A stretch of 64,000 nt of DNA, from contig NZ_FTNV01000003.1 in NCBI RefSeq assembly GCF_900156535.1, positions 434,001 to 498,000 of the forward strand, given 5' to 3'. The position numbers were made by a program, and so were the translations under genes. This stretch comes from Roseovarius nanhaiticus (lineage in GTDB: Bacteria; Pseudomonadota; Alphaproteobacteria; Rhodobacterales; Rhodobacteraceae). Below are positions 1 to 11,145 of this stretch, in pieces. Positions within the stretch are counted from its first letter, which is position 1. Each line of letters opens with the position of its first letter. The notes under the pieces are model-generated. The model worked only from the letters and a program-made list of their open reading frames with translations. It had not been told where the DNA came from and ran no database searches.

Positions 1-1143
<1,143 letters not shown>

Positions 1144-1254
1144 TTCGTCTCATTCCTTGGGGTTTTTTCAGCGCCCTATAGCCTGCCGGGCCATTTGACC
1201 AGAAGAAACGGGCGCGACGGCGGATATCGGCGGGTCTTTGTGGCATGCCGCGCG

Positions 1255-2166
1255 CTAGAGCCGCAGCATCGTGGGCCCCAGAGATCGACGCGCGGCGCCC
1301 GTTCCCAGTTTGAACCGATCCAGACCGGGCGTGCGTGTTGGATTGAGTTTTCCGAGGTCCAGTCGCGCCACGCCAGCCCTGGCCAATGCGCATGATGCGC
1401 GCCAAAGCAGCAGGTTATGGGCGCTCAGGTACCGCCCGCGTGCGCCCGTCCAGCCGATATGATACGTCGCGACATCGCCATGCGTCAGCATCAGCATGAA
1501 GGCGACCGGCACGCCCGCGTGGTATGCTATGCTCAAAAGGCTGTCATCCGGTGCGATGTCGGCCCACGCTTCGGTAAACTTTGGCGGCAAGCCGGTATAA
1601 CCCCTTGCGTGCCTTTGTGCGGCCTCGCGGTGCAAAAGGGGGGCATCACAAGAGAGATCCAGAGGGCGCTGCGTGAGAATCAAGTCTTCGGTTTCGGCCC
1701 GCGCCAGCCGGTTGCGCCATTTGCCGTGAAGCGCAGCGCGGCGTGCACTCTCGGGGGCGCGCAGATCCAGCTCGGCCATGTCGGCGCCTCGGGCGACACG
1801 CAGGCCTGGGGGGGGCGGGCCCGTATCGTGGCTAAGCGCCCAGATTGCGCGAAATGGCGCGTCACGGGGCAAGCCGCGTGTGGCCTTGACGCGCAAATCG
1901 GCTGTCAGGCCAGGCAACCAGACCGGGCCGCGCGGCATCCAGGCAATCCTAAGCGGGCCGACGCGGCGCAGATGGATGCGTGCCTGCCCGATCAGCAGAT
2001 CACCGCTGCGCATTTGGGCTAACGCGGCCTTGCATCCAAGCCGGGCGAGAACGGCAGCATAGGTGCCGCTTTGCTGCAGGGCGGTGCCGGGCAAATCAGG
2101 CGCGCACATGCCCTTCAGAGCGAAGGTGGTGCGTATAGCGGGTAAGGGCAAAGGCGAGACGAACAT
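1255..2166 (-). CDS. FemAB/GNAT-like acyltransferase
   Basis: A 303-aa protein with the GNAT-fold, FemAB-like (BioF2-type acetyltransferase) architecture. The central part has the HGKWRNRL segment typical of this family, followed by a GVPVAFMLML strand and a YHIGWTG segment. The C-terminus has the pattern LDLGKLN...GLDRFKLGTGA, found in proteins that move an acyl or aminoacyl group from a thioester or tRNA donor. The substrate cannot be read from the sequence. It lies between typA and ssb on the same strand, with 60 bp to ssb. Family membership is inferred from motif pattern only. Confidence 0.75.
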   Translation of the reverse strand: MFVSPLPLPAIRTTFALKGMCAPDLPGTALQQSGTYAAVLARLGCKAALAQMRSGDLLIGQARIHLRRVGPLRIAWMPRGPVWLPGLTADLRVKATRGLPRDAPFRAIWALSHDTGPPPPGLRVARGADMAELDLRAPESARRAALHGKWRNRLARAETEDLILTQRPLDLSCDAPLLHREAAQRHARGYTGLPPKFTEAWADIAPDDSLLSIAYHAGVPVAFMLMLTHGDVATYHIGWTGARGRYLSAHNLLLWRASCALARAGVARLDLGKLNPTRTPGLDRFKLGTGAARRSLGPTMLRL

Positions 2167-2226
2167 GGGCGCCAGTAAAGGGCGCCCATGGCTAATGTCA
2201 GGTTAACGAGTTAGCGCGCGCGCTGA

Positions 2227-2754
2227 TCAGAACGGGATTTCGTCGTCGAAATCGCGCGAAGGGGCGCTACCACCGCCACCGCCGCCGCCAGAGGAGCCGC
2301 CGCGGTCGTCGGGGCCGCCGTAGCCGCCATCGTTGCCGCCGCCATATCCGCCGCCGCCCGCGCCGGAATAGCCTCCACCGCCGCTGCCGCCACCACCTTC
2401 GCCGCGGCCATCCAGCATGGTCAGCGTCGAGGTATAGGGGCGTAGCACCACTTCGGTCGAATAGCGATCCTGGCCGGATTGGTCCTGCCATTTGCGCGTC
2501 TCGAGCTGGCCTTCGATATAGACCTTCGAGCCTTTCTTCAGGTACTGCTCGGCCACGCGGGCCAGCGGCTCGGAAAAGATCGCGACGGAATGCCACTCGG
2601 TCCGCTCGCGCCGCTCGCCGGTGCTTTTGTCTTTCCAGGTCTCGGAGGTGGCGATGCGCAGGTTGCACACCTTGCCGCCATTCTGGAACGTGCGCACCTC
2701 GGGGTCGCGGCCCAGATTGCCGATGATGATGACTTTGTTAACCGACCCGGCCAT
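2227..2754 (-). CDS. ssb: Single-stranded DNA-binding protein
   Basis: A 175-aa SSB that coats ssDNA in replication, repair and recombination. It has an N-terminal OB fold (about residues 1-110, beginning [21 protein letters not shown]), then a strongly glycine-rich flexible linker (about 118-160), and ends in the acidic protein-interaction tip DFDDEIPF that recruits partners such as RecG, RecQ and primase. The length is normal for alphaproteobacteria. A purine-rich ribosome site (AGGAGGA on the minus strand) lies just before the ATG. The linker DNA is low-complexity GGN repeats. Confidence 0.97.
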   Translation of the reverse strand: MAGSVNKVIIIGNLGRDPEVRTFQNGGKVCNLRIATSETWKDKSTGERRERTEWHSVAIFSEPLARVAEQYLKKGSKVYIEGQLETRKWQDQSGQDRYSTEVVLRPYTSTLTMLDGRGEGGGGSGGGGYSGAGGGGYGGGNDGGYGGPDDRGGSSGGGGGGGSAPSRDFDDEIPF

Positions 2755-2936
2755 GCGCGTCCTCCTGAAGTGAGCTTGGAATTTGACTATGTGTTACATC
2801 ACCAGATGCCGCGTAACGCCAGCCAAAAATCGAGGCCTTCAGCCCGACCTCCGACAGGCAGCCTGGCCACGAGACTGGAATCCTGAGGCGGAATCGGTTA
2901 ACTGCGTCCTAATGGGGACAGAAAAGAGATTTCAGC

Positions 2937-3533
2937 ATGAAGACTTTTCTTGGGGCGGCTCTTGCGATCAGCGCATTGGGTATAGCCGGTGCATCGGCCG
3001 TGTCGGCGCAGACCATTTCGACAAAAAGCCGCGGTAACCTCTTTAAATCCCAGGTCAGCGTGCTGGATACGCGCGCGGCGTCGCAATACAAGAATTCGGT
3101 CCGCCTGCAGCCGACCAAGATCAATACGCCCACGAAATGGGGCGCGGCAAAATCCTATACGGGCAAATATCGCGGCGAATTCCTGAGCATGGCCAAGGAG
3201 GCAGCGCGCAAGCACGCCGTCCCCGAGGATCTGTTCCTGCGCCTCGTGCAGCAGGAAAGCGGCTGGAAGCCGACGGCGCTCAGCCACAAGGGGGCGATCG
3301 GCCTCGCGCAGTTGATGCCCGGAACGGCCGCCGTGCTGCGGGTCGACCCGCACGATCCGCGCCAGAACCTTGAGGGCGGGGCGCGCTACCTGGCGATGCA
3401 GTACCGCGAATTCGGCTCGTGGCGGCTGGCCTTGGCTGCCTATAATGCCGGGCCCGGCGCCGTGAAGAAGTACGGGGATGTGCCGCCTTACAAGGAAACC
3501 ACCAATTACGTTCGGGTCATCTGGGGCAGCTGA
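2937..3533 (+). CDS. Secreted lytic transglycosylase (SLT domain)
   Basis: A 198-aa periplasmic muramidase-type enzyme. It has a clear signal peptide (residues 1-24, [10 protein letters not shown]...ASAVSAQ), a short linker, and a goose-lysozyme-like SLT domain from about residue 75 to the end. The catalytic glutamate is in QQESGW (E107). The [13 protein letters not shown] motif and the C-terminal [13 protein letters not shown] motif are both present, so the active site looks complete. It cleaves the MurNAc-GlcNAc bond to give 1,6-anhydro-muropeptides. It ends 12 bp from the convergent AraC-type gene. Confidence 0.93.
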   Translation: MKTFLGAALAISALGIAGASAVSAQTISTKSRGNLFKSQVSVLDTRAASQYKNSVRLQPTKINTPTKWGAAKSYTGKYRGEFLSMAKEAARKHAVPEDLFLRLVQQESGWKPTALSHKGAIGLAQLMPGTAAVLRVDPHDPRQNLEGGARYLAMQYREFGSWRLALAAYNAGPGAVKKYGDVPPYKETTNYVRVIWGS

Positions 3534-3545
3534 CGCGCGCGCTTT

Positions 3546-4337
3546 TCACTTCGCCCGTGCACGGCGGCGCAGCTCGGACGGGCTGACCCCCGTATGCTGC
3601 GCGATGAAGCGCGAGAAATAGGCCGCGCTGCCGAAACCCAATTGCGCCGCGACATGGCGCACTGCGTCATCGCCATCCTCCAGCATTTCACGTGCTGCGT
3701 GCAGGGTGCGCTGCACCAGCAGGTCGGCGGCGGTCATGCCGCAACACGCCTTGCAACTGCGCGTAAGATGCGTGGGCGTCACGCCCAGATCACGCGCGTA
3801 GGCGGCCATCGGCTGACCCGTTGCGTAATCCTGCTCGACCAGCGCGGCATACGCGGCGGTGAGGCGCTGTGCGGCGGTGGGACGCGGCGGCGCATCCTGG
3901 CCGATCAATGCGCGGCGCAGCCAGACGGTGATCATGATGGCCAGCGCCTGCGCGGCCTCGTCCGCGAATGGCCGGCGCTGGTTCTCCTCGCGGGTCATGG
4001 CGTCGAGCAGGCCGGTCAGCTCGTTCTGGCTCTGAACCTCGCGGATGCGCAGATGCTCGGGCATATCGGGCATGAGGGCGGGACCGCCCGGAGGGATGAG
4101 GCAGACCTGTCCATAACAGGCTGGCGCAACCTCGATGGAAAAGAGTGTGCCCGCCGGGACCGCCAGCGCATTATGTGCGCCGACGCCGCGCCGGATGCCG
4201 CCGACCGTGGCGCGCGTTTGCCCGCGCGTAACCCAGATCAAGGCATGATGCGGTTGGCTATGTGGAAGATGCAGCCGCCACGGCGTGCCGCGGGACCATT
4301 GTGCAAGCGTCATGAGCTGCGGGACGGCGGTCATCAA
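3546..4337 (-). CDS. AraC-family transcriptional regulator
   Basis: A 263-aa regulator. The N-terminal half is a cupin-like AraC sensor domain (H-rich start, then the GTLFSIEV strand). The C-terminal 100 residues hold the two helix-turn-helix motifs of the AraC family, including the DLGVTPTHLTRSCK recognition helix and the final FGSAAYFSRFIAQHTGVSPSELRRR signature. The inducer is unknown. It follows miaA on the same strand with a 93-bp gap, so it may have its own promoter there. The second codon is also ATG, leaving a one-residue start ambiguity. Confidence 0.88.
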   Translation of the reverse strand: MMTAVPQLMTLAQWSRGTPWRLHLPHSQPHHALIWVTRGQTRATVGGIRRGVGAHNALAVPAGTLFSIEVAPACYGQVCLIPPGGPALMPDMPEHLRIREVQSQNELTGLLDAMTREENQRRPFADEAAQALAIMITVWLRRALIGQDAPPRPTAAQRLTAAYAALVEQDYATGQPMAAYARDLGVTPTHLTRSCKACCGMTAADLLVQRTLHAAREMLEDGDDAVRHVAAQLGFGSAAYFSRFIAQHTGVSPSELRRRARAK

Positions 4338-4430
4338 TCAAGCCTCCCTCGCGGCGTCTGTCAGAATTGTCCAAGTACTGGAGCAAACACCACAGTATTT
4401 TTCATGCAATCATCGGCTATTGTAAAGTCT

Positions 4431-5327
4431 TTACGACAATGCGATGCGCCGCCATCCGCCCATGCGGGCGCGAAACCAAGTGCGCTGCCGCTTGGCGAAT
4501 TGACGCGTGGCGATCTCCGCCGCCTCGGTCGCGGCAGCCAGTGACGTCTCGCCGCGGACATATGCCGCAAACTCGGGCGCCCCGATGACCTTGGCAGCCT
4601 GCCGGTCTGGGGAGTGATGCATGTTCGCGCGCACCTCGTCCAGCGCCCCATCCTCGATCATGGCGTTCAGCCGCCGGGCGATGCGCGCGTTCAGCCAGTC
4701 GCGATCCGCATCGAGCAAGAGAGCGTGGGCGTCCTGCAACGGCAGTAGCGGCGGCGGCGTCGCATCTTGCCACGCAGCCAAACCGCGCCCCGTGGCGCGC
4801 TGAACCTCCCACGCGCGCTGGACGCGCATCGGGTTTTGCAGATCGATCCGCGCTGTCGTCGCCGGATCGAGTGCGGCGATCATCTGCCCGATCTCTCCGC
4901 CCAGCCGCAGCGTGTCCGCCTCTGAGCGGATTTCGGCAGGGGTTTCGGGGATCTCGGCCAGCCCTTCGGTGAGGGCTGTAAAGTATAGGCCGGTGCCGCC
5001 AGTGATGATGGGCCGCGAGGCGTCATTCAGCAGCGGTGCGACCTCACGCAACCAATGGCCAACTGAATAGGTGTCGTTCTGCGCGACATGGCCGTAAAGG
5101 GCATGGGGCGCGCGGTCCTCCTCCTCGGGCGAAGGGCGCGCGCTGAGAATGCGCCAGCCATCGTAGACCTGCATCGAGTCCGCATTGATCACGGTACCGC
5201 CGAGGCGCTCGGCGATAGCGAGGGCCAAAGCACTCTTGCCCGATGCGGTCGGCCCCGCAATCAGCACGGGCCGGTCCGGCGTGATACCGCTCAGGATATC
5301 GTCAAGATTGTCGTCATCACCTTGCAT
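4431..5327 (-). CDS. miaA: tRNA dimethylallyltransferase
   Basis: Adds the dimethylallyl group to A37 of tRNAs that read UNN codons, the first step of (ms2)i6A formation. The 298-aa length is typical. It has the P-loop GPTASGKS (25-32), the family motif [12 protein letters not shown], a [10 protein letters not shown] motif and [12 protein letters not shown]. The C-terminal [13 protein letters not shown] segment is the tRNA-binding signature of MiaA. The stop codon lies within a 13-bp palindrome, GTAAAGTCTTTAC. Confidence 0.96.
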   Translation of the reverse strand: MQGDDDNLDDILSGITPDRPVLIAGPTASGKSALALAIAERLGGTVINADSMQVYDGWRILSARPSPEEEDRAPHALYGHVAQNDTYSVGHWLREVAPLLNDASRPIITGGTGLYFTALTEGLAEIPETPAEIRSEADTLRLGGEIGQMIAALDPATTARIDLQNPMRVQRAWEVQRATGRGLAAWQDATPPPLLPLQDAHALLLDADRDWLNARIARRLNAMIEDGALDEVRANMHHSPDRQAAKVIGAPEFAAYVRGETSLAAATEAAEIATRQFAKRQRTWFRARMGGWRRIALS

Positions 5328-5496
5328 GGGCGCCTTCTATCGCGGGCGGGGCGCCCTGGCGAGGGCTCGCCGCCCGTATTTGTGGGGCGGCGCGCTTGCC
5401 CCGCGCTTTAAGCGATTGAACATTGCCCTCATTTGCGACATTTTGCGCGCCAGACAACGCCGCACCTTGCCCAGCATTCAAAGACGGAGCCACGCC

Positions 5497-6228
5497 ATGC
5501 CCGATAGCGACACCCCCAAGACGACCTTTCGGCGCGTGATGCTGAAAATCTCGGGGGAGGCGCTGATGGGGGACACGGCCTATGGCCTGCACCCCCCAAC
5601 GGTCGAGCGGATCGCCCGCGAGGTCAAGGTGGTCCACGACATGGGCGTCGAGATCTGCATGGTGATCGGCGGCGGCAACATCTTTCGCGGGTTGCAAGGC
5701 TCCGCGCAGGGGATGGAACGTACAACCGCCGACTACATGGGTATGCTGGCGACGGTCATGAACGCGCTGGCCATGCAAAGCGCGCTCGAGACGATCGGCG
5801 TCTATTGCCGCGTGATCTCGGCCATCCGCATGGACGAGGTGGCCGAGCCCTATATCCGCCGCCGCGCCGTGCGCCATCTGGAGAAGAAGCGCGTCTGCAT
5901 TTTCGCCGCGGGCACTGGCAACCCCTATTTCACGACCGATACAGCGGCGACGCTGCGCGCCAATGAGATGGCCTGCGAGGCGATCCTCAAGGGCACCAAG
6001 GTGGACGGCGTCTATGACAAGGATCCCGAAAAGCACGACGACGCCGTGCGTTATGACCGCATCACCTATGATGACGTTTTGCAAAAGCACCTGAAGGTCA
6101 TGGATGCCAGCGCGATTGCGCTCGCGCGGGACAACAACTTGCCGATCATCGTCTTTTCGCTGGACGAGCCGGGGGGCTTCAAGGGCATCCTTGCGGGTGA
6201 GGGCACATACACCAAGGTTCACGCCTGA
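5497..6228 (+). CDS. pyrH: UMP kinase
   Basis: Phosphorylates UMP to UDP in pyrimidine nucleotide synthesis; a hexameric amino-acid-kinase-fold enzyme. From ATG 5497 the protein is 243 aa. The start is chosen because the conserved [10 protein letters not shown] motif begins shortly after it and an ACGGAG ribosome site precedes it; the longer open frame upstream is not conserved-looking. Other motifs are [10 protein letters not shown], the [15 protein letters not shown] nucleotide loop, and DGVYDKDP. It opens the pyrH-frr-uppS-cdsA-dxr-rseP run; frr follows after 78 bp. Confidence 0.97.
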   Translation: MPDSDTPKTTFRRVMLKISGEALMGDTAYGLHPPTVERIAREVKVVHDMGVEICMVIGGGNIFRGLQGSAQGMERTTADYMGMLATVMNALAMQSALETIGVYCRVISAIRMDEVAEPYIRRRAVRHLEKKRVCIFAAGTGNPYFTTDTAATLRANEMACEAILKGTKVDGVYDKDPEKHDDAVRYDRITYDDVLQKHLKVMDASAIALARDNNLPIIVFSLDEPGGFKGILAGEGTYTKVHA

Positions 6229-6306
6229 GAAGGCGCGGGGCGCGCGCAGGCATCACCGCATGCCGGGCAGGGCGCCCGAATACTCAAGCCAAGAGGATAG
6301 AGCACA

Positions 6307-6870
6307 ATGGCCGAAGACTTTGAAATCGACACCGCCGATCTGGAGCGGCGCATGGAAGGGGCGATCGCCTCGCTGCGTGTGGAGTTCTCATCGCTGCGCA
6401 CCGGCCGCGCCAGCGCATCCCTGCTCGAGCCCGTAATGGTCGATGCCTATGGGCAGATGACACCGATCAATCAAGTTGGCACCGTCAACGTGCCCGAGCC
6501 GCGCATGGTGACGATCAACGTCTGGGACAAGGGCCTGGTCAACAAGGTCGAGAAAGCCATCCGTAACAGTGGCCTCGGTATCAATCCGCAGATGAATGGC
6601 ACGATCATCATGCTGCCCATCCCCGAACTGAACGAAGAGCGCCGCCGCGATCTGACCAAAGTGGCTTCGACCTACGCCGAAAACGCGCGCGTTGCGATCC
6701 GCAACGTGCGCCGCGATGGCATGGATCAGATCAAGAAGGCCAAGAACGACGGCATGTCCGAGGATGACCAGAAATTCTGGGAAACCGAGGTTCAGGACCT
6801 GACAAACAAGTTCATCGGCCGCGTGGATGAAACGCTCGAGACGAAGCAGGCGGAGATCATGCAGGTCTGA
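6307..6870 (+). CDS. frr: Ribosome recycling factor
   Basis: A 187-aa ribosome recycling factor that splits post-termination ribosomes together with EF-G. It has the family hallmarks LRTGRAS near residues 35-41 and YG..TPINQV, and a C-terminal helical bundle with [14 protein letters not shown]. The ATG follows an AAGAGGA ribosome site. The stop overlaps the start of uppS (TGATG), which suggests translational coupling. Confidence 0.97.
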   Translation: MAEDFEIDTADLERRMEGAIASLRVEFSSLRTGRASASLLEPVMVDAYGQMTPINQVGTVNVPEPRMVTINVWDKGLVNKVEKAIRNSGLGINPQMNGTIIMLPIPELNEERRRDLTKVASTYAENARVAIRNVRRDGMDQIKKAKNDGMSEDDQKFWETEVQDLTNKFIGRVDETLETKQAEIMQV

Positions 6871-7643
6871 TGTTCAAGGGCAGGGGCAGCAAGGACGCCG
6901 GGACTTCTGTCCCGGACGCCGCGGCCCAGGAGGCCCAAGGACCAGGTCCGCGCCATGTGGCCGTGATCATGGACGGCAATGGCCGCTGGGCGCAGGCGCG
7001 CGGGCGCCCCCGTCTTTTCGGCCATCATGCCGGCGCCAAGCGCGTGCGTGAGATCGTGAATTCCTGCCCCGATCTTGGCGTCAAATATCTGACGATTTTT
7101 GCGTTCTCCACGGAAAATTGGAAACGGACCCAAACCGAGGTTTCGGGCCTGATGAGTCTGTTTCGGCGCTACATCTCCAAAGAAGCGCGCGCGCTGCGGG
7201 ATGAAAACGTACGCGTGCGTTTCATTGGAGATCGTCTGCGCCTCGATGCCAAGCTGGTTGCGCTGATGGACGAGCTGGAAGAGATGACCTGCGAGAATGA
7301 TCTGGTGCATCTGACCATCGCGATCAACTACGGCAGCCGCGACGAGGTAAGCCGCGCGATAAAGGAACTGGCAGGCGACGTGGCCGAAGGCCGTTTGGCG
7401 CCTTCGGAAGTTGATGAAGAAACCCTGACAAAATACTTGGACACACGGGTTCTGCCGGATCCTGACCTTGTCATCCGCACCTCTGGCGAGGCGCGAATTT
7501 CAAACTTTTTGCTGTGGCAATCGGCTTATGCCGAATATGAATTCGTGGACACGCTCTGGCCTGATTTCACCCGCGATATCTTTGGCCGCATCGTGGGCGC
7601 TTATGGCGGGCGCGAGCGGCGCTATGGAGGAACGCGGGCATGA
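6870..7643 (+). CDS. uppS: Undecaprenyl diphosphate synthase
   Basis: Makes the C55 cis-prenyl diphosphate carrier for peptidoglycan and O-antigen from FPP and IPP. The 257-aa protein has a roughly 25-residue polar N-terminal extension, then the catalytic VIMDGNGRWA motif with its essential Asp, HHAGAKRVRE, FAFSTENWKR, and the C-terminal DPDLVIRTSGEARISNFLLWQ and the SAYAE/WPDF motifs. It overlaps frr by 1 bp and cdsA by 4 bp (ATGA). Confidence 0.96.
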   Translation: MFKGRGSKDAGTSVPDAAAQEAQGPGPRHVAVIMDGNGRWAQARGRPRLFGHHAGAKRVREIVNSCPDLGVKYLTIFAFSTENWKRTQTEVSGLMSLFRRYISKEARALRDENVRVRFIGDRLRLDAKLVALMDELEEMTCENDLVHLTIAINYGSRDEVSRAIKELAGDVAEGRLAPSEVDEETLTKYLDTRVLPDPDLVIRTSGEARISNFLLWQSAYAEYEFVDTLWPDFTRDIFGRIVGAYGGRERRYGGTRA

Positions 7644-8434
7644 GCCGCACGGAACGCTGGGGCGACTTGAACGTCCGTTTGATCTCGGCCGCTGTGATGA
7701 TCGCGATCGGCCTGGTCGAAGTCTGGCTGGGCGGCGCGCCCTTCATGGTGGCCGTCTGGGTTTTGGGCGGCGCCATGATATGGGAGCTGTCGCGCATGCT
7801 GGGGGGGCGTGCCTGGGCGCCGGGCATGGGCGTGATCGCCGCTGTGGCGCTGGGTCTGGCCTGGATCCTGCCGGTCTGGCTTGCGCTGCCAGGCCTCATC
7901 GCGGTTGCCTGTTTTGGCGCGTGGCAGATCGCGTCGCGCCGCATCCTCTTTGGCTTTTTCGCGGGTGCGACATTGCTGGCTTGCCATGCGGCGGTCCTTT
8001 TGCGGATCGAAGCGGGCATGGGTTGGCTTTTGTGGGTGGTCTGCGTCGTGGTGGCAACGGATGTGGCTGGCTACATGGCCGGTCGCGCCCTTGGCGGCCC
8101 GAAATTCTGGCCTGCCATCAGCCCGAAGAAGACGTGGAGCGGAACGGTTGCAGGATGGATGGCCGCCGCGGTGACGGGCCTCATCTTTGGCTACGCGCTT
8201 GGCGTTGGCGCGCAGCTCATGGTGCTGTCGATCCCGCTATCGCTCGCCGGCCAGGCGGGCGACGTCTGGGAAAGCTGGATCAAGCGGCGTGTTGGCGTCA
8301 AGGACAGCTCGAACCTGATCCCCGGCCACGGCGGCGTTCTGGACCGGTTCGACGCCATGCTGGGGGCCACGTTGCTGACCGGAGTCCTTTGGCTTTTCGG
8401 GCTGCTGCCGGGGCTGTCCTTGGGGCTTTCATGA
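7640..8434 (+). CDS. cdsA: Phosphatidate cytidylyltransferase
   Basis: Integral membrane enzyme that makes CDP-diacylglycerol from CTP and phosphatidic acid, the branch point of phospholipid synthesis. The 264-aa protein has about six to eight hydrophobic segments. The CDS signature is present near the C-terminus (KRRVGVKDSSNLIPGHGG followed by LDRFD). The upstream segment ATDVAGYMAGRALGGPKFWPAISPKKTWSGT carries conserved residues of the cytosolic active-site face. It overlaps both uppS and dxr by 4 bp. Confidence 0.95.
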   Translation: MSRTERWGDLNVRLISAAVMIAIGLVEVWLGGAPFMVAVWVLGGAMIWELSRMLGGRAWAPGMGVIAAVALGLAWILPVWLALPGLIAVACFGAWQIASRRILFGFFAGATLLACHAAVLLRIEAGMGWLLWVVCVVVATDVAGYMAGRALGGPKFWPAISPKKTWSGTVAGWMAAAVTGLIFGYALGVGAQLMVLSIPLSLAGQAGDVWESWIKRRVGVKDSSNLIPGHGGVLDRFDAMLGATLLTGVLWLFGLLPGLSLGLS

Positions 8435-9594
8435 GGCGCGTCACGATCCTTGGGGCCACGGGCTCCATCGGGCAGAACACGCTCGATCTGATCCGGCGCA
8501 CGCCGGAGGCCTATCAGGTAGTGGCTCTGACAGGCGGGCAGAATATAGCGCAACTGGCGCAGGACGCATGTGAGTTCGGGGCCGAGCTTGCCGTAACCGC
8601 CGATCGGGCCCGGCTGAGTGATCTGCGCGCCGCGCTTGACGGCAGCGGCATTGCCGCCGCCGCCGGCCCGGAGGCGCTGATCGAGGCGGCGGCACGTCCC
8701 GCCGATTGGGTCATGTCGGCAATCGTCGGCGTCGCCGGATTGGCACCGGGTCTGGCCGCGCTGGGGCAGGGGGCCACGCTTGCACTGGCCAACAAGGAAT
8801 CGCTGGTGACGGCGGGGCCGCTGATGCTTGCGACCGCGGCCAAGCATGATGCCACGATCCTGCCGGTCGACAGCGAGCATTCGGCGATCTTTCAGGCGCT
8901 TGTCGGCGAGGATCGCGGCGCGGTCGAGCGCGTGGTGATCACGGCCTCGGGTGGCGCGTTTCGCGATCGGCCCCTCAGCGATTTGGCCCATGTCACGGTG
9001 GCCGAGGCATCGACCCATCCCAATTGGGACATGGGCCAACGCATCACCATAGACTCGGCGTCGATGTTCAACAAAGCACTGGAGGTCATTGAGGCCAAAG
9101 AGTTTTTTTGCCTCACGCCCGATCAGATCGAGGTGCTGGTGCATCCGCAATCCACCATTCACGCGCTGGTCGGCTTTGTCGACGGCGCGCTGATGGCGCA
9201 TGTCGGCCCGCCGGATATGCGCCACGCCATCGGTTATGCGCTGAATTGGCCCGCGCGCCGCGCGCTGCCGGTTGAACGGTTGGACCTTGCCGCGCTTGGC
9301 CGGCTTGATTTTCATCACCCCGATCCCGCGCGCTATCCGGCGCTGGCGCTGGCACGGCAGGTCATGGAGGCGGGCGGGCATAGCGGCGCCGTCTTCAACG
9401 CCGCCAAAGAGCGTGCGCTGGATCACTTCATCGCGGGCCGTATCGGTTTTGCCGCGATGAGCGATCTGGTCGCGCGGTGCCTCGAAGAGGTCGGAGGCGT
9501 GAGCGGTCAGGGATGCGACACGATCACGCTTGAAAGCGTCGGGCGCTGGGACCACCTTACACGCCACCATATCGACCGCATCGTTTCCGCCTGA
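8431..9594 (+). CDS. dxr: 1-deoxy-D-xylulose-5-phosphate reductoisomerase
   Basis: Second step of the MEP isoprenoid pathway: DXP to MEP with NADPH. From ATG 8431 the protein is 387 aa, the normal length. The open frame continues upstream through cdsA, but the real start overlaps the cdsA stop as ATGA. It has the Rossmann motif GATGSIGQNTLDLI, the ANKESLVTAG motif, DSEHSAIFQ (metal ligands) and the substrate loop EASTHPNWDMGQRITIDSASMFNK. It feeds precursors to uppS, two genes upstream. Confidence 0.97.
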   Translation: MRRVTILGATGSIGQNTLDLIRRTPEAYQVVALTGGQNIAQLAQDACEFGAELAVTADRARLSDLRAALDGSGIAAAAGPEALIEAAARPADWVMSAIVGVAGLAPGLAALGQGATLALANKESLVTAGPLMLATAAKHDATILPVDSEHSAIFQALVGEDRGAVERVVITASGGAFRDRPLSDLAHVTVAEASTHPNWDMGQRITIDSASMFNKALEVIEAKEFFCLTPDQIEVLVHPQSTIHALVGFVDGALMAHVGPPDMRHAIGYALNWPARRALPVERLDLAALGRLDFHHPDPARYPALALARQVMEAGGHSGAVFNAAKERALDHFIAGRIGFAAMSDLVARCLEEVGGVSGQGCDTITLESVGRWDHLTRHHIDRIVSA

Positions 9595-9635
9595 GGGCGC
9601 GCGGGCGGATCCGCACTGACAGAATAGGATATTCT

Positions 9636-10982
9636 TTGGATTTTTCGGCAGTTCTTCCGCAATTCGGCAGTTTCATCGGCGTGATGGCCGCTTTCGTCGT
9701 GGCCTTGTCGGTCATCGTTGCGATCCATGAATACGGCCACTACATCGTCGGGCGCTGGTCCGGGATCAAGGCCGAGGTTTTCTCGCTCGGTTTCGGTCCC
9801 GTTCTTTTCTCGCGGGTCGACAAACACGGCACGCGGTGGCAATTGGCGGCGCTGCCCTTCGGCGGATACGTCAAATTTCTGGGTGATGCGGATGCGGCCA
9901 GTGGCAAGGACACGGATGCCATGGCCGCCACTCCGCCCGAGCGGCTGCGCCAAACCATGCATGGCGCGCCTCTTTGGGCGCGGACGGCGACGGTGGCAGC
10001 GGGCCCGATCTTCAACTTTGCCCTCTCTATCCTGATTTTTGCGGGCGTGATGATGTTCCAGGGCAAGATGGCAGAACCGCTGGAAATTGGCGCACTCAAG
10101 CCTTTGCCTGCGCAGGGAATCGAGTTGCAGCCGGGCGATACGGTGCTGGACGTCGCGGGTGCGGATGTGCCCGGTTACGACGATCGTGGTGCATTCGATG
10201 CCTTCTCAAACGCGCTGCCGGACCGGGATGTGATGGAGTACCGCGTCGAGCGGGACGGGATCGAGACGACAGCCCTCGGACCCCATCCCTTGCCGCCCAT
10301 CGTCACCCAGTTGGCGCCGCAATCCGCGGCCTTCCGCGCGGGCATGCAGGCGGGCGATGTCATCACTGCCGTCAATGGGGATGCGATCTCGTCTTTCACG
10401 CAGCTCAAGAATATCGTCGAGGCATCGAACGGGGCGCCGCTCGCCCTGGATGTGTGGCGCGAGGGCGAGACGCTTGAGCTGGAGTTGACGCCGCGCCGCA
10501 CGGACGAGCCGCGGGCGGATGGCGGCTTTGCCACAGTCTGGCGTATCGGTATTGCGGGCGGATGGTCCTTCGAGCCGGGGACCGAGCGGATGGGGGCGGT
10601 CGATGCCACGCTGGCGGGCGTGCAGCAGACATACGCGGTCGCCGCCAATTCGCTTTCGGGTCTATATCACATGGTCACGGGCGCGATCAGCAGTTGCAAT
10701 ATGTCGGGGCCCATCGGCATCGCGCAGGCCTCGGGCGCGATGGCAAGCCAAGGGCCCGAGAACTTCATCTGGTTTATTGCCGTGCTGTCGACTGCTGTGG
10801 GTCTTCTCAATCTGTTTCCCGTGCCGGTCCTAGATGGCGGTCACCTGGTCTTTTATGCCTACGAAGCCGTTGCGGGCAAACCGCCAAGTGACGGTGCGCT
10901 CAGAGTGATGATGACCATCGGTTTGACGCTGATCCTTGGCCTTATGGTGTTCGCGCTCTTTAATGATATCTGGTGTCCGTAA
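9636..10982 (+). CDS. rseP: Site-2 zinc metalloprotease RseP
   Basis: Intramembrane protease that cleaves anti-sigma factors and remnant signal peptides. The 448-aa protein has the zinc motif HEYGH (31-35) in the first TM segment, PDZ-like domains in the middle (about 125-280), and the second metal-site motif NLFPVPVLDGGHL in a late TM segment. The start is a TTG at 9636, because AGGAT sits 5-6 bases upstream and no ATG gives a complete first membrane helix. Its position just before bamA fits its usual role in envelope homeostasis. Confidence 0.95.
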   Translation: MDFSAVLPQFGSFIGVMAAFVVALSVIVAIHEYGHYIVGRWSGIKAEVFSLGFGPVLFSRVDKHGTRWQLAALPFGGYVKFLGDADAASGKDTDAMAATPPERLRQTMHGAPLWARTATVAAGPIFNFALSILIFAGVMMFQGKMAEPLEIGALKPLPAQGIELQPGDTVLDVAGADVPGYDDRGAFDAFSNALPDRDVMEYRVERDGIETTALGPHPLPPIVTQLAPQSAAFRAGMQAGDVITAVNGDAISSFTQLKNIVEASNGAPLALDVWREGETLELELTPRRTDEPRADGGFATVWRIGIAGGWSFEPGTERMGAVDATLAGVQQTYAVAANSLSGLYHMVTGAISSCNMSGPIGIAQASGAMASQGPENFIWFIAVLSTAVGLLNLFPVPVLDGGHLVFYAYEAVAGKPPSDGALRVMMTIGLTLILGLMVFALFNDIWCP

Positions 10983-11145
10983 TTCCCAAGGACTGAACCC
11001 TGGAGGCGCGCCAAATGTGGCGTGCCTCGCGAAATGCCTCAATTTCGCCCTATTGCTGCGCCGAATCGTGCCGCAATGCTCTGCCATACCTCTGCCAATA
11101 CACCCCGTCGGACGGGGGTTGCTTGCATGCCGGAGGAGCAGACAG

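Noticed and set aside
4422-4434. Operator palindrome GTAAAGTCTTTAC at the miaA stop
   Set aside because: Short and without a known partner motif; could be chance, though it lies upstream of the AraC gene.
7468-8430. N-terminal extension of the dxr frame
   Set aside because: Runs through uppS and cdsA in another frame; DXR begins at ATG 8431 with the ATGA overlap.
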